The notes beneath the pieces were generated by a model, which was given only the letters and a program-made list of their open reading frames with translations, was not told the DNA's origin and did not search any database. From positions 1 through 35,002 of the forward strand of contig QNFS01000005.1 in the NCBI GenBank assembly GCA_003646415.1: a DNA stretch of 35,002 nucleotides, read 5' to 3'. Positions 1 to 10,071 of the stretch are shown one piece after another (within the stretch, counting starts at the first letter, position 1; every line of letters starts with the position of its first letter). Made by a program: the position numbers and the translations under genes. Origin of the DNA: Gammaproteobacteria bacterium. Its GTDB lineage: Bacteria; Pseudomonadota; Gammaproteobacteria; Pseudomonadales; Halieaceae.

Positions 1-915
1 CAACACGGAGCCGTCGTCCAGGTTCTGCACCGGGTGATTGGCGCCATGGTGGCCGAACTTCATTTTCATGGTCACGGCGCCACTGGCCAGGCCCAGCAAC
101 TGGTGGCCCAGGCAGATACCAAAAACCGGGATATCCGTATCCAGGATTTTCTTGATCGCCTCGATCGCGTAGGTACAGGGCTCGGGGTCGCCCGGGCCGT
201 TGGACAGGAATACCCCGTCGGGCCGCAGTGCCAGGACTTCCTCCGCTGGCGTCTGAGCGGGCACCACCGTCAAACGACAGCCCCGGTCAACCAGCATGCG
301 CAGTATGTTGCGCTTGACGCCAAAGTCGTAGGCCACCACATGCCAGGGCAGATCCGCCACAGGCCGCTCTGCATGCCCCACACCGTACTCCCAACTGCCT
401 TCGGTCCAGGCGTAGCTGCGCTCTACTGTGACCTCTTTGGCCAGGTCCATGCCCTTGAGACCAGCAAAGGCCCGGGCCTGCGCCAGCGCCACGGCTTCAT
501 CGACGCCTTCACCCGCCATCAGACAACCATTCTGGGCGCCTTTTTCCCTGAGGATGCGGGTCAGGCGCCGGGTATCGATATCGGCAATCGCCACGATACC
601 GTGGCTCACCAGATACTCCTGCAAGCCCTGCTCGTTGCGGTAGTTACTGGCCAGCAGCGGCAGGTCCCGGATAACCAGGCCGGCGGCCCAGATAGCGGTG
701 GACTCCTCGTCCTCGGTATTGGTGCCCGTGTTACCGATATGTGGATAGGTCAGGGTGACAATCTGCCGCGCGTAGGAGGGATCTGTGAGTATTTCCTGAT
801 AACCGCTCATGGCGGTGTTGAAAACAACCTCACCAACCGAGCTGCCCTCAGCACCTATCGCCAGGCCTTTGAAAATACTGCCATCTTCAAGTGCTAGTAT
901 GGCCGGACTGAACAA
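1..915 (-). CDS. carA: Carbamoyl-phosphate synthase small subunit (5' part of gene; 3' end lies beyond window start)
   Basis: Reverse strand reads [19 protein letters not shown]... and at the window edge ...[20 protein letters not shown], typical CarA. TTG start at 915 with GGAGG RBS at 921-925. The ORF track lists only antisense ORFs here. Confidence 0.93.
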   Translation of the reverse strand, partial: MFSPAILALEDGSIFKGLAIGAEGSSVGEVVFNTAMSGYQEILTDPSYARQIVTLTYPHIGNTGTNTEDEESTAIWAAGLVIRDLPLLASNYRNEQGLQEYLVSHGIVAIADIDTRRLTRILREKGAQNGCLMAGEGVDEAVALAQARAFAGLKGMDLAKEVTVERSYAWTEGSWEYGVGHAERPVADLPWHVVAYDFGVKRNILRMLVDRGCRLTVVPAQTPAEEVLALRPDGVFLSNGPGDPEPCTYAIEAIKKILDTDIPVFGICLGHQLLGLASGAVTMKMKFGHHGANHPVQNLDDGSVL

Positions 916-963
916 GCAAACCTCCAACTAATCAGTGGAATAACACGGGCCACGCGCGCTCAG

Positions 964-999
964 AAAAAGGCGAGATGGGAAACCTCATCTCGCCTTTTT
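964..999 (-). terminator. Rho-independent terminator-like hairpin (14-bp perfect stem with A/T flanks, works on both strands), possible carA attenuator
   Basis: aaaaaggcgagatg-ggaaacct-catctcgccttttt, 49 nt upstream of the carA TTG start. Confidence 0.8.
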
Positions 1000-1200
1000 A
1001 CATAAATTCAGCTCTGGTTATTCACAGGGATACACGCTACCCGGTGCGCTGGCCGAGTGTGTAAAATCTGGCGAGAGATTGTAAGGGATAGGCCGCGGGC
1101 TGTCCAGACTGACTCCGCTACAAGCTTGTTAGTAACAATGGGGATGAGCGGGGATTGATCATACTGGTACTGAACGACCACAGTAACTAATCCACTGCCC

Positions 1201-2178
1201 CTACATCGTCATGATCACCTTACCACGGGCGCGACGCTCGAGAAGGCAGTTGAACGCCTCCTCGTATTGCTCAAAAGGAAAACTGTCGGTCACTACCGGG
1301 CTGATTTTGCCGCTGGCGAACAAATCCCATAACTCTTCAATATTCCTGAGATTTTGCTCTGGCTCCTCAACCGCAAACCTGCCCCAGAATACGCCCACCA
1401 GGGAGCACCCCTTGAGCAGGGTCAGATTGAGGGCAATTTTAGGGATGGGGCCACTGGCAAAACCAATCACCAGGTAGCGCCCCTTCCAGGCCATGCTGCG
1501 AATGGCAGGTTCGGCATAATCACCGCCCACCGGGTCATAGACCACGTCCACACCCTTGCCGCTGGTCAATTCCTTGACCGCGTCCTTGAGGGAGGTCTCG
1601 TTGTAGTTGATGAGTTCATCCGCGCCCAGTTTCCTGCACAGTTCCAGTTTTTCAGCGCTGCTGGCGGCGGCGATCACCTTCGCCCCCATCAGTTTGCCCA
1701 ACTCAATGGCCGTGGTGCCAACGCCCCCGGCCGCGCCGAGCACCAGCAGGGTCTCACCGGGCTGAATATTGGCGCGCTGCTTCAGCGCATGATAGGAGGT
1801 GAAATAGGTAACACTGACGCCGGCCGCCTGCTCGAAGCTGATGCCCGCCGGCATGGGAAATACCCCCGATTCATGGGCGACGACTTTTTCGCAGAACGTA
1901 CCCGCAGCGCCCATGGACAGCACCTTGTCGCCTACCTTGAAACGGGTGACATCGGCGCCTGCCGCCGCCACCACGCCAGAGCATTCCATACCGGGAATAA
2001 ACGGCAGTTCGTGCTGGACTTGATACTTACCCTGGATAATCAGTACATCAGGGAAATTCAAGCCTGCCGCTTTCACATCGATAAGCACATCGTGTTCACC
2101 CAACGCCGGCTCCGGCCAGTCATTTACCAGCTCCAGCTTGTCCGCCATGCCCAATTCCTTACATACCAGTGCTTTCAT
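1201..2178 (-). CDS. NADPH:quinone oxidoreductase / zinc-type alcohol dehydrogenase-like (MDR family)
   Basis: MDR motifs: GLNFPDVLIIQGKYQ, PGMECSGVV, LVLGAAGGVGTTAIELGKLMGAKVIAAASS. Confidence 0.9.
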   Translation of the reverse strand: MKALVCKELGMADKLELVNDWPEPALGEHDVLIDVKAAGLNFPDVLIIQGKYQVQHELPFIPGMECSGVVAAAGADVTRFKVGDKVLSMGAAGTFCEKVVAHESGVFPMPAGISFEQAAGVSVTYFTSYHALKQRANIQPGETLLVLGAAGGVGTTAIELGKLMGAKVIAAASSAEKLELCRKLGADELINYNETSLKDAVKELTSGKGVDVVYDPVGGDYAEPAIRSMAWKGRYLVIGFASGPIPKIALNLTLLKGCSLVGVFWGRFAVEEPEQNLRNIEELWDLFASGKISPVVTDSFPFEQYEEAFNCLLERRARGKVIMTM

Positions 2179-2273
2179 TCTTCAACCCTTTGTATCTATT
2201 TGCACTTTTACCCGCTACTGCATCCGGTAGAAGGCGGGATTACTCCCACCGTCCTCCTGTCCATACCTGGCGC

Positions 2274-2304
2274 ACCTAAACGAAAACGGCGCCACAGGCG
2301 CCGT
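2274..2304 (-). terminator. Rho-independent terminator downstream of the SDR gene
   Basis: Minus strand ACGGCGCC-TGT-GGCGCCGT followed by TTTCGTTT, between the SDR stop (2383) and the oxidoreductase start (2178). Confidence 0.65.
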
Positions 2305-2382
2305 ATCGTATCATCAAAGAGTTCAGGCCACATCAAACAGACCAGCCGCGCCCAGGGCCGGGCCAGTGCCCATTTCTTAGTG

Positions 2383-3306
2383 TTAACCCAAGGATATACC
2401 CAGGCCCTCAGCAGCCTTGGCCGTGAATTTGACGGTCTGCTCGAAGCCCGCCTCGGGTACTTTCTCGCCCTCGGTAGAGGTAATCGCTCCCCAGTTGGCG
2501 GCAATGCCTTCCGGTGTCTGCTCTGCCGTGGGCAGCCATACGCCGTCGGTTTCAACAATCCTGGCCACCGCATAGGCGCCGGCGCCGGCACACAATATAG
2601 TGCGAGTGGGCGCATCTTCGCTCACCAGGTACAATACGGCGGGAGTGACGGCCTCCGGTGTCATTAGTTTGAAAGCGTCCTCGGGAATCAAGCCCTCGGT
2701 CATACGTGTGCCTGCGGCGGGTGCCAGCGCGTTCACCCGGATATCGTACTTCACACCTTCCTGTACCAGGGTGTTCATCAGACCGATCACACCCATTTTG
2801 GCGGAGCTGTAGTTAGTCTGGCCAAAGTTGCCATACAGCCCGCTGGAGGAGGTCGTTACCACGATACGACCATAAGCTTGCTCCTTCATGATTTCCCAGC
2901 AGGCCTTCGAGCAGTTCACAGTGCCCATCAAATGTACATCTACAACCAACTTGAAGTCGTCCAGGCTGCCCTTGGTAAAACTCTTGTCACGCAGGATGCC
3001 GGCGTTGTTGACCAGAATATCCACCCGACCCCACTTGTCCATGGTCTGCTTGATCATGGCTTCCACCTCATCGTACCTGGCCACGTTGGCGCCATTGGCG
3101 ATGGCTTGTCCGCCCAGGGCCTCAATTTCCGCCACCACAGACAGGGACGCTTCACTGGAGCCTCCGGTGCCGTCCTTGGCGCCACCGAGGTCATTGACAA
3201 CAACCCGGGCGCCGCGCCTGGCCAATTCAATAGCGTGGCTCCGACCCAGGCCCTGGCCCGCACCCGTAACAATGGCGACTTTACCGTCATATCTGATAGA
3301 CATCAT
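2383..3306 (-). CDS. SDR oxidoreductase, (3R)-hydroxyacyl-CoA dehydrogenase-like (17beta-HSD type 4-like)
   Basis: TGAGQGLGRSHAIELARRGARVVVNDLGG, NNAG, YSSAK motifs. Confidence 0.9.
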   Translation of the reverse strand: MMSIRYDGKVAIVTGAGQGLGRSHAIELARRGARVVVNDLGGAKDGTGGSSEASLSVVAEIEALGGQAIANGANVARYDEVEAMIKQTMDKWGRVDILVNNAGILRDKSFTKGSLDDFKLVVDVHLMGTVNCSKACWEIMKEQAYGRIVVTTSSSGLYGNFGQTNYSSAKMGVIGLMNTLVQEGVKYDIRVNALAPAAGTRMTEGLIPEDAFKLMTPEAVTPAVLYLVSEDAPTRTILCAGAGAYAVARIVETDGVWLPTAEQTPEGIAANWGAITSTEGEKVPEAGFEQTVKFTAKAAEGLGISLG

Positions 3307-3349
3307 TTGTATCCTCTAATGTATTGTGGGGAAAAATATTGGGGCTGGT

Positions 3350-3415
3350 TCAGCCAGTAAAGCGTCGGACTTCATCCAGTATCGGCGCTATGTTGTTACT
3401 GATGCCTAAATCCAT
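3350..3415 (-). pseudogene. 21-codon ORF resembling the extreme N-terminus of an acyl-CoA dehydrogenase (putative remnant)
   Basis: MDLGISNNIAPILDEVRRFTG* preceded by GGTGGAGAGAGAAG RBS; below the ORF-track cutoff. Confidence 0.4.
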
Positions 3416-3533
3416 AGTCTTCTCTCTCCACCAGTGATCAGCATTTTATTCGCTTTCGTTGATTTATACACGGCTCACGCCAACCAGTTCAGCCGCGCAG
3501 TCCGTCTTTATCTGTCGCTTCTGCCGCTTAACC

Positions 3534-4673
3534 CTAAAAGTCGCTCAGTTGGGCGAAACGATCCAGGTGGTAGTTATAATCCCCGAAGGTATGCTGGACA
3601 ACCCGTGCCCGCTTGATAAAAAGACCTATCTCGTGTTCATCTGTCATGCCGATCCCGCCGTGCATCTGGATCGCCTCATTGGTGGCACGCTGGGCCACTT
3701 CACACAGCTTGGCCTTAGTGGCACTGGCCAGCAATGACAGCCTCTCATCGCCGGCATCAATTGCATGCAGCGCCTTCAACACAATGGAGCGAGCCAGTTC
3801 CAGTTCTGCGAACAACTCTGCGGCGCGATGTTGCAAGCCCTGGAAAGAGCCGATCACCTGACCAAACTGCTTGCGTTCCTTGATATAGCCCACAGTGCGC
3901 TCAAAGGCCTCGACCGACAGGCCAAGCAACTCCGCAGCCAGGCCAATATTGGCAATATCCAGCGCCCGGCTCAGGCCGCCCCAGGCCTCTCCCGCAGCAC
4001 CTAGCAAACTGGCAGCCGGCACGCGCGCATTATCCAGGGTGAGTATTCCAACATTGCGCGAATCAACCAGGCTGCGACTGTCGATCGCGACACCGTCAGT
4101 GCCGGCATCGACCAGAAAAGCGCTCAAACCCTGTTCATCACCAACTTCGCCCGCCGTGCGCGCAATAACGATAAAGGTATCGGCCACGGTAGCGTCCAGC
4201 ACCAGCACTTTAGTGCCATTGAGAACATAGTCATCGCCCTCCGGTACTGCACTCAAAGCGCTCTGCTGCGGCGCGTGGTGGCCCCCTTCCTGCAGCGCCA
4301 GGCTGACCAGCTTCTCTCCAGAGGCCAGCGCCGGCAACAACTGCTCTTTCTGCTGGGCGTTGCCCAACCCGGCAATCACGGTAGCCCCAACCAGCACCGT
4401 GGATTGCAGCGGGCTGGCACTGAGATTACGACCCACTTGCTCCAGCACCAGGCCCAGCCCGGTATATCCGTAACCCAGGCCGCCAAATTCTTCGGGGATG
4501 GCAATACCCGCCCAGCCCATCTGTACCATTTCGTTCCAGACCTCGTCGCTGAACCCGCGCGCGCTGCCGCTATCGCGCAACTCGCGCAAGTGCGATACGG
4601 TGGCCTTTTCCGCCAGGAAACCAGAGGCGGAATCCTTGAGCATCACCTGCTCTTCATTCAATACCAATGCCAT
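3534..4673 (-). CDS. Acyl-CoA dehydrogenase family protein
   Basis: ACAD features: MGWAGIAIPEEFGGLGYGYTGLGLVLEQVGRNL, KERKQFGQVIGSFQGLQHRAAE, IQMHGGIGMTDEHEIGLFIKRA. Confidence 0.92.
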   Translation of the reverse strand: MALVLNEEQVMLKDSASGFLAEKATVSHLRELRDSGSARGFSDEVWNEMVQMGWAGIAIPEEFGGLGYGYTGLGLVLEQVGRNLSASPLQSTVLVGATVIAGLGNAQQKEQLLPALASGEKLVSLALQEGGHHAPQQSALSAVPEGDDYVLNGTKVLVLDATVADTFIVIARTAGEVGDEQGLSAFLVDAGTDGVAIDSRSLVDSRNVGILTLDNARVPAASLLGAAGEAWGGLSRALDIANIGLAAELLGLSVEAFERTVGYIKERKQFGQVIGSFQGLQHRAAELFAELELARSIVLKALHAIDAGDERLSLLASATKAKLCEVAQRATNEAIQMHGGIGMTDEHEIGLFIKRARVVQHTFGDYNYHLDRFAQLSDF

Positions 4674-4713
4674 GTTCTATTCCTTTGTAACCCGTCGCGC
4701 GCTGATGTGGCGC

Positions 4714-5895
4714 CTATTGATCCGGAAGCCCAAGCACGCGCTTGGATATGATGTTCAACTGCACTTCAGAAGTACCTCCCTCAATGGAGTTGCCCTTGGA
4801 GCGCAGCCAATCACGACTGACCCTGCCATCAGCGTAAGCCTCCCCTTCCCAACCCAGGGCTGATTCGCCGCCCACCGCTATATTCAACTCGTTGCGGCGC
4901 TTGTTAAGCTCGGTACCGTAGTACTTGAATATCGAAGACGCCGCTCCCAGGCCCTGCCCCGCCCTGGCCTCATCACCAACACGAGCCATTGTCGCGCTGA
5001 AGGCCATGGCATCAAGTTGGTACTGGGCGATATTCTGTCGCAACACGGAGTTGGCCAGACGACCGGAGGCGTCTGTCCCGATAGCCTCAACCGCCTGCTG
5101 TCCCACGGATTTTTTCGGGGCAGCGCCAAAACTGGAGATCATTTCCCGCTCATGGGTCAGCAGATATTTGGCGATAGTCCAGCCTTTGCCCTCTTCACCT
5201 ACCAGGTTCGATTTACTGGCTTTGGCATTATCGAAAAACGTTTCACAGAAAGGCGAGGAGCCGCTGATCAGTTTGATCGGGCGGGTGGTGACACCGGGCT
5301 GCTCCATATCGAACAGCACAAAGCTGATACCCTCGTGTTTGCTGCCGCTGTTGTCGGTGCGCACCAGGCAAAAAATCCAGTCGGCCTTGTCCGCATAGGA
5401 GGTCCAGACTTTCTGGCCATTGATGATGTAGTGGTCACCGTGATCTTCCGCTTTAGTGGCCAGGCTGGCCAGGTCGGAACCGGCATTCGGTTCTGAATAG
5501 CCCTGGCACCAGCGAATTTCGCCGCGTGCGATTTTGGGCAGATGCTCCAGCTTCTGTTCTTCGGAACCGAATTGCAGCAGTGCCGGGCCCAGCATGACAA
5601 TGCCGAAACTCCACAGCGCGCCGCGTGCACCTATCCTGGCCATTTCCTGGCTGAGAACCTTGGCCTCTCCCTTGTCAAGGCCTCCGCCACCGTACTCCTT
5701 TGGCCATTGGGGCACGGTCCAGCCGCGCTCGGCCATGCGGTCGCACCAGACTTTCTGGTCCGGATGAATAATCTCCGGATTGCGACCTCCGTGGTACATA
5801 TCTTCAAAACTTTTTACCGGCTCACGCATGGTCACCGGGCAATTATCTTCCAGCCAGGCTCGCGTTTCCTGGCGGAACTGTTCAAGGTCGCTCAC
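4714..5895 (-). CDS. Acyl-CoA dehydrogenase family protein
   Basis: QGYSEPNAGSDLASLATKAEDHGDHYIINGQKVWTSYADKADWIFCLVRTD; C-terminal EGGTSEVQLNIISKRVLGLP. Confidence 0.93.
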   Translation of the reverse strand: MSDLEQFRQETRAWLEDNCPVTMREPVKSFEDMYHGGRNPEIIHPDQKVWCDRMAERGWTVPQWPKEYGGGGLDKGEAKVLSQEMARIGARGALWSFGIVMLGPALLQFGSEEQKLEHLPKIARGEIRWCQGYSEPNAGSDLASLATKAEDHGDHYIINGQKVWTSYADKADWIFCLVRTDNSGSKHEGISFVLFDMEQPGVTTRPIKLISGSSPFCETFFDNAKASKSNLVGEEGKGWTIAKYLLTHEREMISSFGAAPKKSVGQQAVEAIGTDASGRLANSVLRQNIAQYQLDAMAFSATMARVGDEARAGQGLGAASSIFKYYGTELNKRRNELNIAVGGESALGWEGEAYADGRVSRDWLRSKGNSIEGGTSEVQLNIISKRVLGLPDQ

Positions 5896-6191
5896 GGGGT
5901 TACCTCATTGTTTTTCAGCGCAATACCCGGGTGGCTTGCGGGCCGGCGGGAATTATCGCTTCAGTATAGACAAAATGGGCGAATTCACACTGGCTGGTCC
6001 ACCCCAAAACCGGATTTGAACATACAGTATGTTTTGCGAGCGTTCAAGTATCTTGAGGCCAATGATCCTGCACCGCCCCACCGGTGGCAGCTAGAGCGGC
6101 CTGGCAGAGGTGCGACAACATGTCACACGCCCGGGTCCTTCCCATTCTATATACTGGCCCGAATTCTACTCCCACACTTTTGGACTAGCCC

Positions 6192-8264
6192 ATGCTTAGA
6201 AGCAAGCTGTACCTGGGCATCGCCACCGCCCTTGCCATATTACCCGCCCATGGCGACCCTATGGAGGAGGTGCTGGTCACCGGCTACCACGACACACGCA
6301 CCATCGACATCACCAGCGAGCTGGTTATCTCACCCGACGTGGCCCAGTTGCTGAAAAAAGCACCGGGCGCCAACGTCAACAGCAATGGCCCCCTCACCGG
6401 CATACCCCAGTACCGGGGTATGTTTGGATCGCGTATCGCCACGTCCCTGGACGGCAGTCAGCTGGCCCCCTCCGGCCCCAACTGGATGGACCCGCCTATC
6501 TCCTACGCCGTGAGTGGCCAACTGGAATCCCTGGAAGTGCATCGCGGCATAGTGCCGGTCAGTGTAGCCCAGGAATCCATCGGGGGCGCGATTGACTTCA
6601 AGGCCAACCACGGCAGCTTCACCCATAGTAAGGATTTCGAACTGGCGGGCAGGATGATAGGCAGCGCCCAATCCGTAAATGACGGATATCACCTCAATAC
6701 CGCCCTGTACGTCAGCAATAATCAACACCGTGTCAAGCTGGCCGCAGTGACCGAAAGTGGCAACAATGCCGAATTCGACGGCGGCACTATTAAGCCCACG
6801 GAATACGAGCGGCAGCGCTATGACGTAGGCTACGGATTCCGCACGGGCAATCACACCATCCAGCTGGATTACGGCTACAATGACACGGGCGACAGCGGTA
6901 CACCGGCGCTACCCATGGACATTGAATATATCGAGGGTGACCTGTACAACCTGGATTACAACTTCAAGATTGATTCCGAAATAGAAATTGATGTCTCACT
7001 CTATGGCAGTGACCTGGATCACCGCATGGACAATTATCATCTGCGCAAGGCGCCGCCGGCCGATCGCTGGCGCAGAAACACCGCATCCAGCGACAACCTG
7101 GGACTTAAGCTGCAAACCACTTTGCACGACGAACGCGGCGCCTGGCTGTTCGGTGTCGACGGCTTTGGTTCGGAGCACGATTCGGATATCGACAACCCCA
7201 ACAACCCGATGTTTTTCGTGAAGAACTTCAATAGCGCCGAGCGTGAAGTGTTCGGTATTTTTCTGGAACGCCATCAGGATTTCGGTAAGCACTGGAGCGG
7301 GGAGTTTGGCATTCGCTATAACCGTGTCGAAATGGATGCGGACGAGGTGGACGGCACCCCCGCCATGATGATGCCACCGGCACAGAAGCTGCGCGATGCC
7401 TTTAACAACGCCGATCGGGATGTAAATGACAACAATGTCGACCTGGTCGCCAAAGCCTGGTACAAGGCCAGTGACACCAGCAGCTGGTACGCCGGCATTG
7501 CCCAGAAACACCGCTCTCCCAGCTATCAGGAGCGTTATCTGTGGTTGCCACTGGAGGCGACCGCCGGTCTGGCTGACGGTCATACCTATACCGGGAACAT
7601 CAACCTCGACCCGGAAGTCTCCAGGCAAATCGAATTTGGCCTGGACTACAGCAACAACACCCTGACCATATCCCCGCGAATCTTCTACAGCGATGTCGAT
7701 GACTACATCCAGGGCACTCCCAGTGAGCTAGCCCCGGCGGTCATGTTCGTGCATATGATGAATGAAATGAATGGCACCAACATGCCCGACCCCCTGCAAT
7801 TCAACAATGTCGATGCCGAGTTCTACGGCTTTGATGTCGACTGGTCCTGGCAATTGTCTGACCACTGGCTGATGTCGGGCCTGGTCAACTATGTACGCGG
7901 CAAACGCGATGACATCAATGACAACCTGTATCGAATCGCGCCGGCCAATGCCACTTTCCGGCTCAATTATGCCGCCAACAATTGGAACGCGGGCGTGGAA
8001 AGCGTCATTTACGCGGAGCAGGACGATGTCAGTGAGACTAATAGCGAGCAGGAATCCTCTGGCTACGGTCTCGTCAACCTGAACGCAGCCTGGCAGGCCA
8101 CGCCACAACTGCAACTGGCGGCGGGTGTGGACAACCTGTTTGACAAAAAGTACCAGGATCACCTGGGGGGCTATAACCGGGTAGCCAATTCCGATATCGA
8201 CAGGGGCGAGCGCCTGCCGGGTTACGGCACCAATGTCTTTGCCCGGGTGGTATACGAGTTCTAA
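6192..8264 (+). CDS. TonB-dependent receptor
   Basis: Signal peptide, EEVLVTG TonB-box-like start, plug domain, beta-barrel with C-terminal ...VFARVVYEF and LAAGVDNLFDKKYQDHLGGYNR. Confidence 0.92.
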   Translation: MLRSKLYLGIATALAILPAHGDPMEEVLVTGYHDTRTIDITSELVISPDVAQLLKKAPGANVNSNGPLTGIPQYRGMFGSRIATSLDGSQLAPSGPNWMDPPISYAVSGQLESLEVHRGIVPVSVAQESIGGAIDFKANHGSFTHSKDFELAGRMIGSAQSVNDGYHLNTALYVSNNQHRVKLAAVTESGNNAEFDGGTIKPTEYERQRYDVGYGFRTGNHTIQLDYGYNDTGDSGTPALPMDIEYIEGDLYNLDYNFKIDSEIEIDVSLYGSDLDHRMDNYHLRKAPPADRWRRNTASSDNLGLKLQTTLHDERGAWLFGVDGFGSEHDSDIDNPNNPMFFVKNFNSAEREVFGIFLERHQDFGKHWSGEFGIRYNRVEMDADEVDGTPAMMMPPAQKLRDAFNNADRDVNDNNVDLVAKAWYKASDTSSWYAGIAQKHRSPSYQERYLWLPLEATAGLADGHTYTGNINLDPEVSRQIEFGLDYSNNTLTISPRIFYSDVDDYIQGTPSELAPAVMFVHMMNEMNGTNMPDPLQFNNVDAEFYGFDVDWSWQLSDHWLMSGLVNYVRGKRDDINDNLYRIAPANATFRLNYAANNWNAGVESVIYAEQDDVSETNSEQESSGYGLVNLNAAWQATPQLQLAAGVDNLFDKKYQDHLGGYNRVANSDIDRGERLPGYGTNVFARVVYEF

Positions 8265-8307
8265 CCACCCGCTGCAGTTGGGCTACTACGCCACAGAGCG
8301 CAGCTAC

Positions 8308-9273
8308 TTAACGGTCGTTGAGCAGGAAATCCGGCACCGGCTCATCAGCCACCACCGAGATGGGGTCGATATGGATGATAACTTCAGCTCCCGGGTAGGA
8401 CGCTTGTAAAGTCCATTCCACCTCGTCCGAGATGTTGTGGGCCTGCAACAGGGTCAGGTCATCATCCAGTTCCAGGTGCAGTTGGATAAAGGTAGTCGTG
8501 CCGGAGCGCCTGGAACGCAGGTCATGCATACCTTGAACATCTTTATGGGCTTTGGCAATGCGCTTGATCCTGGCGCGCTCGGCATCGGGCAACTCTCTAT
8601 CCATCAGGTGGTCGAAAGCCTGCCTGACTATCTCCCAGGCGCTGTAGATGATAAAGATTGCTATACCAATGGCGAACAACGCATCAAATCCAGCCCAACC
8701 CCGGACCGACAACCAGAGAGCGACAATAACACTGATATTGACCAACAGATCCGTGCGGTAATGCAGGGCATCGGCCTTGATCGCAGTGGAGTCGGTCTTG
8801 CGGATCACATGTCTCTGAAAAGCCAGCAACAACAAAGTGGCGGCAATGGAAAACAGCATAGTTATCATACCGATGCCATAGGACTCAAGCGGGGCCGGGT
8901 GGGCAATACGCCGCCCGGCCTCCAGCAACAGGAAGCCCGCGGAGCCGGCTATGAATGCGGCCTGCCCCAACCCCGCCAGCGCCTCCGCCTTACCGTGCCC
9001 GAAGCGATGCGCTCTATCCGCCGGGGAGAGGGCGTGACGCACGGCAATGAGGTTGATGAGCGAGGCCAGCGCATCCAGCGTCGAGTCAATCAGGGTTGCC
9101 AGTAAACTGACGGAGCCTGACATGCCCCAGGCAATCATCTTGGCGACAATCAAGGTGACAGCGACAGATATCGACGCGTAAGTAGCCAGGCGCATCAGGC
9201 GGGCAACTTCCTGTGGCGGGGTTGGTGCTGATTTTGCAAATGATTGATTCATGACTGGGCTGGAGCAATACAC
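8308..9273 (-). CDS. Cation diffusion facilitator (FieF-like) transporter; start may be the internal Met at 9252
   Basis: LLATLIDSTLDALASLINLIAVRHALSPADRAHRFGHGKAEALAGL and C-terminal metal-binding fold HDLRSRRSGTTTFIQLHLELDDDLTL. Confidence 0.92.
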   Translation of the reverse strand: MYCSSPVMNQSFAKSAPTPPQEVARLMRLATYASISVAVTLIVAKMIAWGMSGSVSLLATLIDSTLDALASLINLIAVRHALSPADRAHRFGHGKAEALAGLGQAAFIAGSAGFLLLEAGRRIAHPAPLESYGIGMITMLFSIAATLLLLAFQRHVIRKTDSTAIKADALHYRTDLLVNISVIVALWLSVRGWAGFDALFAIGIAIFIIYSAWEIVRQAFDHLMDRELPDAERARIKRIAKAHKDVQGMHDLRSRRSGTTTFIQLHLELDDDLTLLQAHNISDEVEWTLQASYPGAEVIIHIDPISVVADEPVPDFLLNDR

Positions 9274-9469
9274 GTAGCCTGCATTCTAACAAACTTGTCG
9301 CGGCAGCAGGGAATTGCATCCAGGATTCTACGTTTATTGCCGGGGTCGCTGATTCAGGATATTACGCAGGCGCTGTTACAGTTCCCCGTACCGGAGAGTG
9401 CCAGGCAAACCTCCGGTTGCCAGCACAGAATTCTCAGGCGAATCACGATCGACTCCCCGCGCAAGCTGC

Positions 9470-9892
9470 TCAATCGTCGGCAGGGCGACGGGTGCCAGCT
9501 TCTCCGGAGATAATACGAACTGTTCTCTGACAGGTGTCAAGCCAGCGCAAATTCGTATCGGTTTTCAACGCCCGAACGTAACCACGATCTGTTCGACAGG
9601 CAATACTCGTCTTGTTCGGGGTCCAGTCACCCTCTTTCGGCCGCGGCTTGCGACTACTGTAATACCACAGGCCGCGTCGGTCTTGCATGACATATTTCGC
9701 GTCAGAGGGAAGAAATACTTTCTTACCATCGATAACGGCGAAAACCTCCGGGCCATTGGTGGGTTTGCTATCTAGAACTGCAGTAGGTGTTAAGGTCAAC
9801 ATAACAGGCTCCCCGCCGGTTTTATTCTTTATTGGTACCACTGGTGGGGTGCGATCATGCGTACTGCCAGACTGCCCCCCAGGCCACCACAT
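9470..9892 (-). CDS. Hypothetical protein
   Basis: 140-aa ORF with protein-like composition (EVFAVIDGKKVFLPSDAKYVMQDRRGLWYYSSRKPRPKEGDWTPNKTSIACRTD); no family recognised. Confidence 0.4.
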   Translation of the reverse strand: MWWPGGQSGSTHDRTPPVVPIKNKTGGEPVMLTLTPTAVLDSKPTNGPEVFAVIDGKKVFLPSDAKYVMQDRRGLWYYSSRKPRPKEGDWTPNKTSIACRTDRGYVRALKTDTNLRWLDTCQRTVRIISGEAGTRRPADD

Positions 9893-10071
9893 AAGTTGCA
9901 GCGACAGCTAAGTTATAAGCCGGACAGGGAAAGGAGACAATGCAGATTGTGCCACTATTTTAGCTAAATTAAATATCAGCCGCATATTGAGCCAATATTT
10001 TATATTTAGTAGCAATTATTGGAGTGTTTTTGATTTTATATGCCATTATTTTCTATATGATACAAAAGCGT

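Noticed and set aside
34-897. 287-aa plus-strand ORF
   Set aside because: Antisense of carA, whose reverse-strand translation is clearly CarA; GC-rich shadow ORF.
1354-2667. 437-aa plus-strand ORF
   Set aside because: Antisense across the quinone oxidoreductase and SDR genes; composition typical of a shadow ORF (H/R/Q/G rich, no family).
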